Shown here piece after piece: positions 61,979 through 64,000 of a stretch of DNA of 64,000 nt. The translations under genes were made by a program, and so were the position numbers. The notes below the pieces were generated by a model. That model saw nothing but the letters and a program-made list of their open reading frames with translations, made no database searches and was not told where the DNA came from. The stretch is from Cloacibacterium normanense. Its GTDB lineage: Bacteria; Bacteroidota; Bacteroidia; Flavobacteriales; Weeksellaceae. Location of the stretch: the NCBI RefSeq assembly GCF_003860565.1, contig NZ_CP034157.1, forward strand, positions 1,922,001 through 1,986,000. Direction: 5' to 3'. Numbering within the stretch: the first letter of the stretch is position 1; every line of letters starts with the position of its first letter.

Positions 61979-63550
61979 TTAATGCATTCCCAGTTTTTCC
62001 TCCTGTAAATCGAGCATTTTTAAATGTTTACGTATAATTTCTTCATCCAGCAGAATTTCCTCACGGTTTTTGGAGATCAGCCATTCGCGCTGCTGGTTGA
62101 TGATATCCAGGTAAATTTCACGGTATTCCGGAAAATTCAGAATTACTTCCGAACTGTTGACACGATTTTCCCAGATTTGCAATTGATCCTGTAACGCCGG
62201 GAATTTTTCAAGTTTTTCAAAATGGGTATCCCAGATTCTCTTCACTCCTATTTTTGCAAGTTCGTTCCGGATTTCATAATCGATTTCCTTTTCCGAGCGG
62301 GTAAAATCAGGATCCGGAATTTTAAATTTTTTGATGAGAAAAGGCAACGTCAATCCCTGAACCACCAAAGTGAGCAGAATGACCACGAAAGTGATAAATA
62401 AAATCAAGTTCCTGTGCGGAAAGGGTGTTCCATCCTGCAAAGTCAGCGGAATAGAAAGTGCAGCAGCCAGTGAAACTACGCCGCGCATTCCCGTCCAACC
62501 GATTAAAGCAGGTCCTTTCCAGCCTGGATTTTGTCGGTCGGCAACAGTGATGAAATTACGCATAATCATCGTGGTGAATACGGCGCCATAAGCCGCAACG
62601 ACTCTTGTTATCATCAGAATAACTGTAATCAAAACGCCATAACCGAATGCTGTGAACAAGTCTGTTTCAAGCCCTGAAACAATCTGCGGAAGGTCGAGCC
62701 CAATCATCATAAAAACAATACCATTCAGCAAAAAAACCAAACTGCTCCAGACATTTAGCGTCCCTAAACGCGATGAAGTAGCCAGAAACGAATGACTTCT
62801 GTTGGAAAGCAACAAACCACCACTAACTACAGCCAAAACACCGGAAGCGTGAAGCTCTTCCGCCACAAGATACATGAGGAACGGCGTCACGAGTGTGAGG
62901 ACGATATCGATATTGGCGTCAGTTGGCAACAAGCGGTGCATCTTCATAAAGAAAATCCCTATAAGGATTCCGATTCCAGCACCACCGATACACATCCACA
63001 GGAAACTAAGGGCAGCTTCATGCCAGATGAATTGTCCTGTCGCAACGGCAATCATTGCAAAGCGGAAAATAATCAATGATGAAGCATCGTTCAGCAAACT
63101 TTCACCTTCAAGAATCGAAGAATACCGTTTCGGAATTTTTACAAATTTCAAAATCGCTCCAGCACTTACGGCATCTGGCGGCGAAACTATTCCACCCAAA
63201 AGAAATCCCAGCGCCAGCGAAAATCCAGGAATAAAATGATTGGCGACAAAAGCTACTACCAAAGAGGTAATAAACACCACCACGAAAGCAAAACTGACCA
63301 CAATCCTACGCCAGCGCCACAATTCTTTCCACGAAGTCGCCCAGGCAGCTTCATACAAAAGTGGCGGCAGGAATATAAAAAATATCAGTTCAGGTTCTAT
63401 ATGAATTTTGGGCGTGCCGGGAATGAAACTGATGCCCAGACCGGCCAGGACCAGCAAAACCGGATATGCAACTTTTATTTTTTTGGCGAGCATCACCAGC
63501 AACACGGTGATGATCACCAGGATCAGGTAAAATGTGAGGTTCTCAAGCAT
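61979..63550 (-). CDS. CPA1-family Na+/H+ antiporter (NhaP type)
   Basis: 523 residues with about twelve membrane helices, ending in a cytoplasmic helical tail (YEIRNELAKIGVKRIWDTHFEKLEKFPALQDQLQIW). CPA1 hallmarks: PPLLYEAAWATSWKELWRWRR, GGIVSPPDAVSAGAILKFVKIPKRYSSILEGESLLNDASSLIIFRFA (the ND ion-site pair), and GWTGMRGVVSLAAALSIPL. It exchanges cytoplasmic Na+ (or K+) for H+. GC is clearly above the rest of the window (one 60-base line at 62461 is 57% GC) and codons differ, which suggests acquisition from a higher-GC relative. Confidence 0.94.
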   Translation of the reverse strand: MLENLTFYLILVIITVLLVMLAKKIKVAYPVLLVLAGLGISFIPGTPKIHIEPELIFFIFLPPLLYEAAWATSWKELWRWRRIVVSFAFVVVFITSLVVAFVANHFIPGFSLALGFLLGGIVSPPDAVSAGAILKFVKIPKRYSSILEGESLLNDASSLIIFRFAMIAVATGQFIWHEAALSFLWMCIGGAGIGILIGIFFMKMHRLLPTDANIDIVLTLVTPFLMYLVAEELHASGVLAVVSGGLLLSNRSHSFLATSSRLGTLNVWSSLVFLLNGIVFMMIGLDLPQIVSGLETDLFTAFGYGVLITVILMITRVVAAYGAVFTTMIMRNFITVADRQNPGWKGPALIGWTGMRGVVSLAAALSIPLTLQDGTPFPHRNLILFITFVVILLTLVVQGLTLPFLIKKFKIPDPDFTRSEKEIDYEIRNELAKIGVKRIWDTHFEKLEKFPALQDQLQIWENRVNSSEVILNFPEYREIYLDIINQQREWLISKNREEILLDEEIIRKHLKMLDLQEEKLGMH

Positions 63551-63570
63551 TTAGTTTTTAGATTTTAAGA

Positions 63571-64000
63571 TTAAAGAAGTTTCTCGAAAGCTTTTCTTTC
63601 ACCGCCTGCCAGGTAAACCTCGCCGCAATAAGTATAGTCTAGTTTTTTGAGTATGTGAAGCATGGCTGCGTTATCAAAATTCGTGTCCACTTTTACGCTG
63701 AAAATTCCGTTTTGGCGAGAGAGATCTTCAATCCTTCGGAAAATCTCTGTGGCGTACCCTTTTCCTGCAACTTCATCAGAGACTGCTAATCGGTTTACCA
63801 CATTGAAATCCCCGTCCGAAAGCCATTTTCCCTCAATATTTTCATAAGCCGGTTCATCGTTCAAAATCACGGCACTGTAGACGACAACATTATCATTTTC
63901 CTCAAGAACATAGCCGATTTGCTTTTCAATATCTGAATGTACGGTTTCGGGATTTGGATATCCGTTTTGCCACTGTTGGGAGTTGTCCAGCCTGCGTCTT
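63571..64000 (-). CDS. GNAT family N-acetyltransferase, 5' end outside window
   Basis: The frame is open from the window edge (64000) to the stop at 63571, 142 full codons visible. GNAT features: VVVYSAVILNDEPAYENIEGKWL, NRLAVSDEVAGKGYATEIFRRIEDLSRQNG (acetyl-CoA-binding motif A, VAGKGYA), VKVDTNFDNAAMLHILKKLDYTYCGEVYL. The acceptor is unknown. It shares the high-GC character of the antiporter and starts 20 bases upstream of it on the same strand, so the two were probably acquired together. Confidence 0.88.
   Translation of the reverse strand, partial: RRRLDNSQQWQNGYPNPETVHSDIEKQIGYVLEENDNVVVYSAVILNDEPAYENIEGKWLSDGDFNVVNRLAVSDEVAGKGYATEIFRRIEDLSRQNGIFSVKVDTNFDNAAMLHILKKLDYTYCGEVYLAGGERKAFEKLL

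Overview
The window is chromosomal DNA from a low-GC member of the Bacteroidota, class Flavobacteriia, most likely the Chryseobacterium/Cloacibacterium branch of Weeksellaceae. This placement is by gene content and style; I could not run a search. Supporting features are T9SS-type C-terminal sorting, TonB receptors with a carboxypeptidase-regulatory-like N-domain, signal peptides ending in AQ or SQ, families typical of Flavobacteriia (START-like, DUF6341, DUF6427, DUF3109, OstA-like), TAnnTTTG promoters, and no Shine-Dalgarno sequences.

Layout. 1-5.6 kb: the end of an M3 peptidase, a YchJ-type SEC-C protein, a VF530 protein, an intact IS3-family element inserted into a terminator hairpin, a SlyD-like isomerase, a flippase-like membrane protein and panD. 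5.9-12.8 kb: HU, pdxH, YqgE, a class IV aminotransferase-like protein, a START-like protein, a class III aminotransferase, and a Fur regulator coupled to an OstA-like envelope protein. 12.9-18.3 kb: a Kup potassium transporter, pyruvate dehydrogenase E1 beta, DUF2147 and an ArnT-like glycosyltransferase. 18.4-24.8 kb: an overlapping operon of GT2, flippase and phosphatidylserine synthase, then an exonuclease, FAH hydrolase, universal stress protein, DUF6341, DUF6427 and DUF3109.

24.8-31.6 kb holds the most system-like locus: a TPR histidine kinase and NarL-type regulator next to a five-gene operon of uncharacterised secreted proteins. The same inverted repeat, ATACGA-N6-TCGTAT, lies upstream of both transcription units. 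31.6-44.6 kb: an M16 peptidase with an extra C-terminal domain, trigger factor, a TonB receptor with a small His-containing partner, pfkA-gapA, and a secreted GH13 amylase with a sorting domain. 44.7-48.3 kb: a nuclease-like protein, a LuxE-like acyl-protein synthetase, a GxxExxY protein, an LpxH-like phosphatase and QueD, visibly remodelled by short dispersed repeats. 48.4-58.1 kb: a GH31 glycosidase, the glyoxylate shunt (aceB-aceA) divergent from its probable ScfR/RamB-type regulator with palindromic operators, and a radical SAM/DUF4130 DNA-repair pair.

58.1-64 kb is accessory. It contains a lipoprotein cassette between direct repeats with an attC-like hairpin, gene remnants, a Crp/Fnr regulator with a CRP-like site before a DJ-1/PfpI gene, an ABM monooxygenase, and from about 61.98 kb a segment of clearly higher GC (Na+/H+ antiporter and GNAT acetyltransferase) that looks acquired. 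I saw no rRNA, tRNA or CRISPR array.
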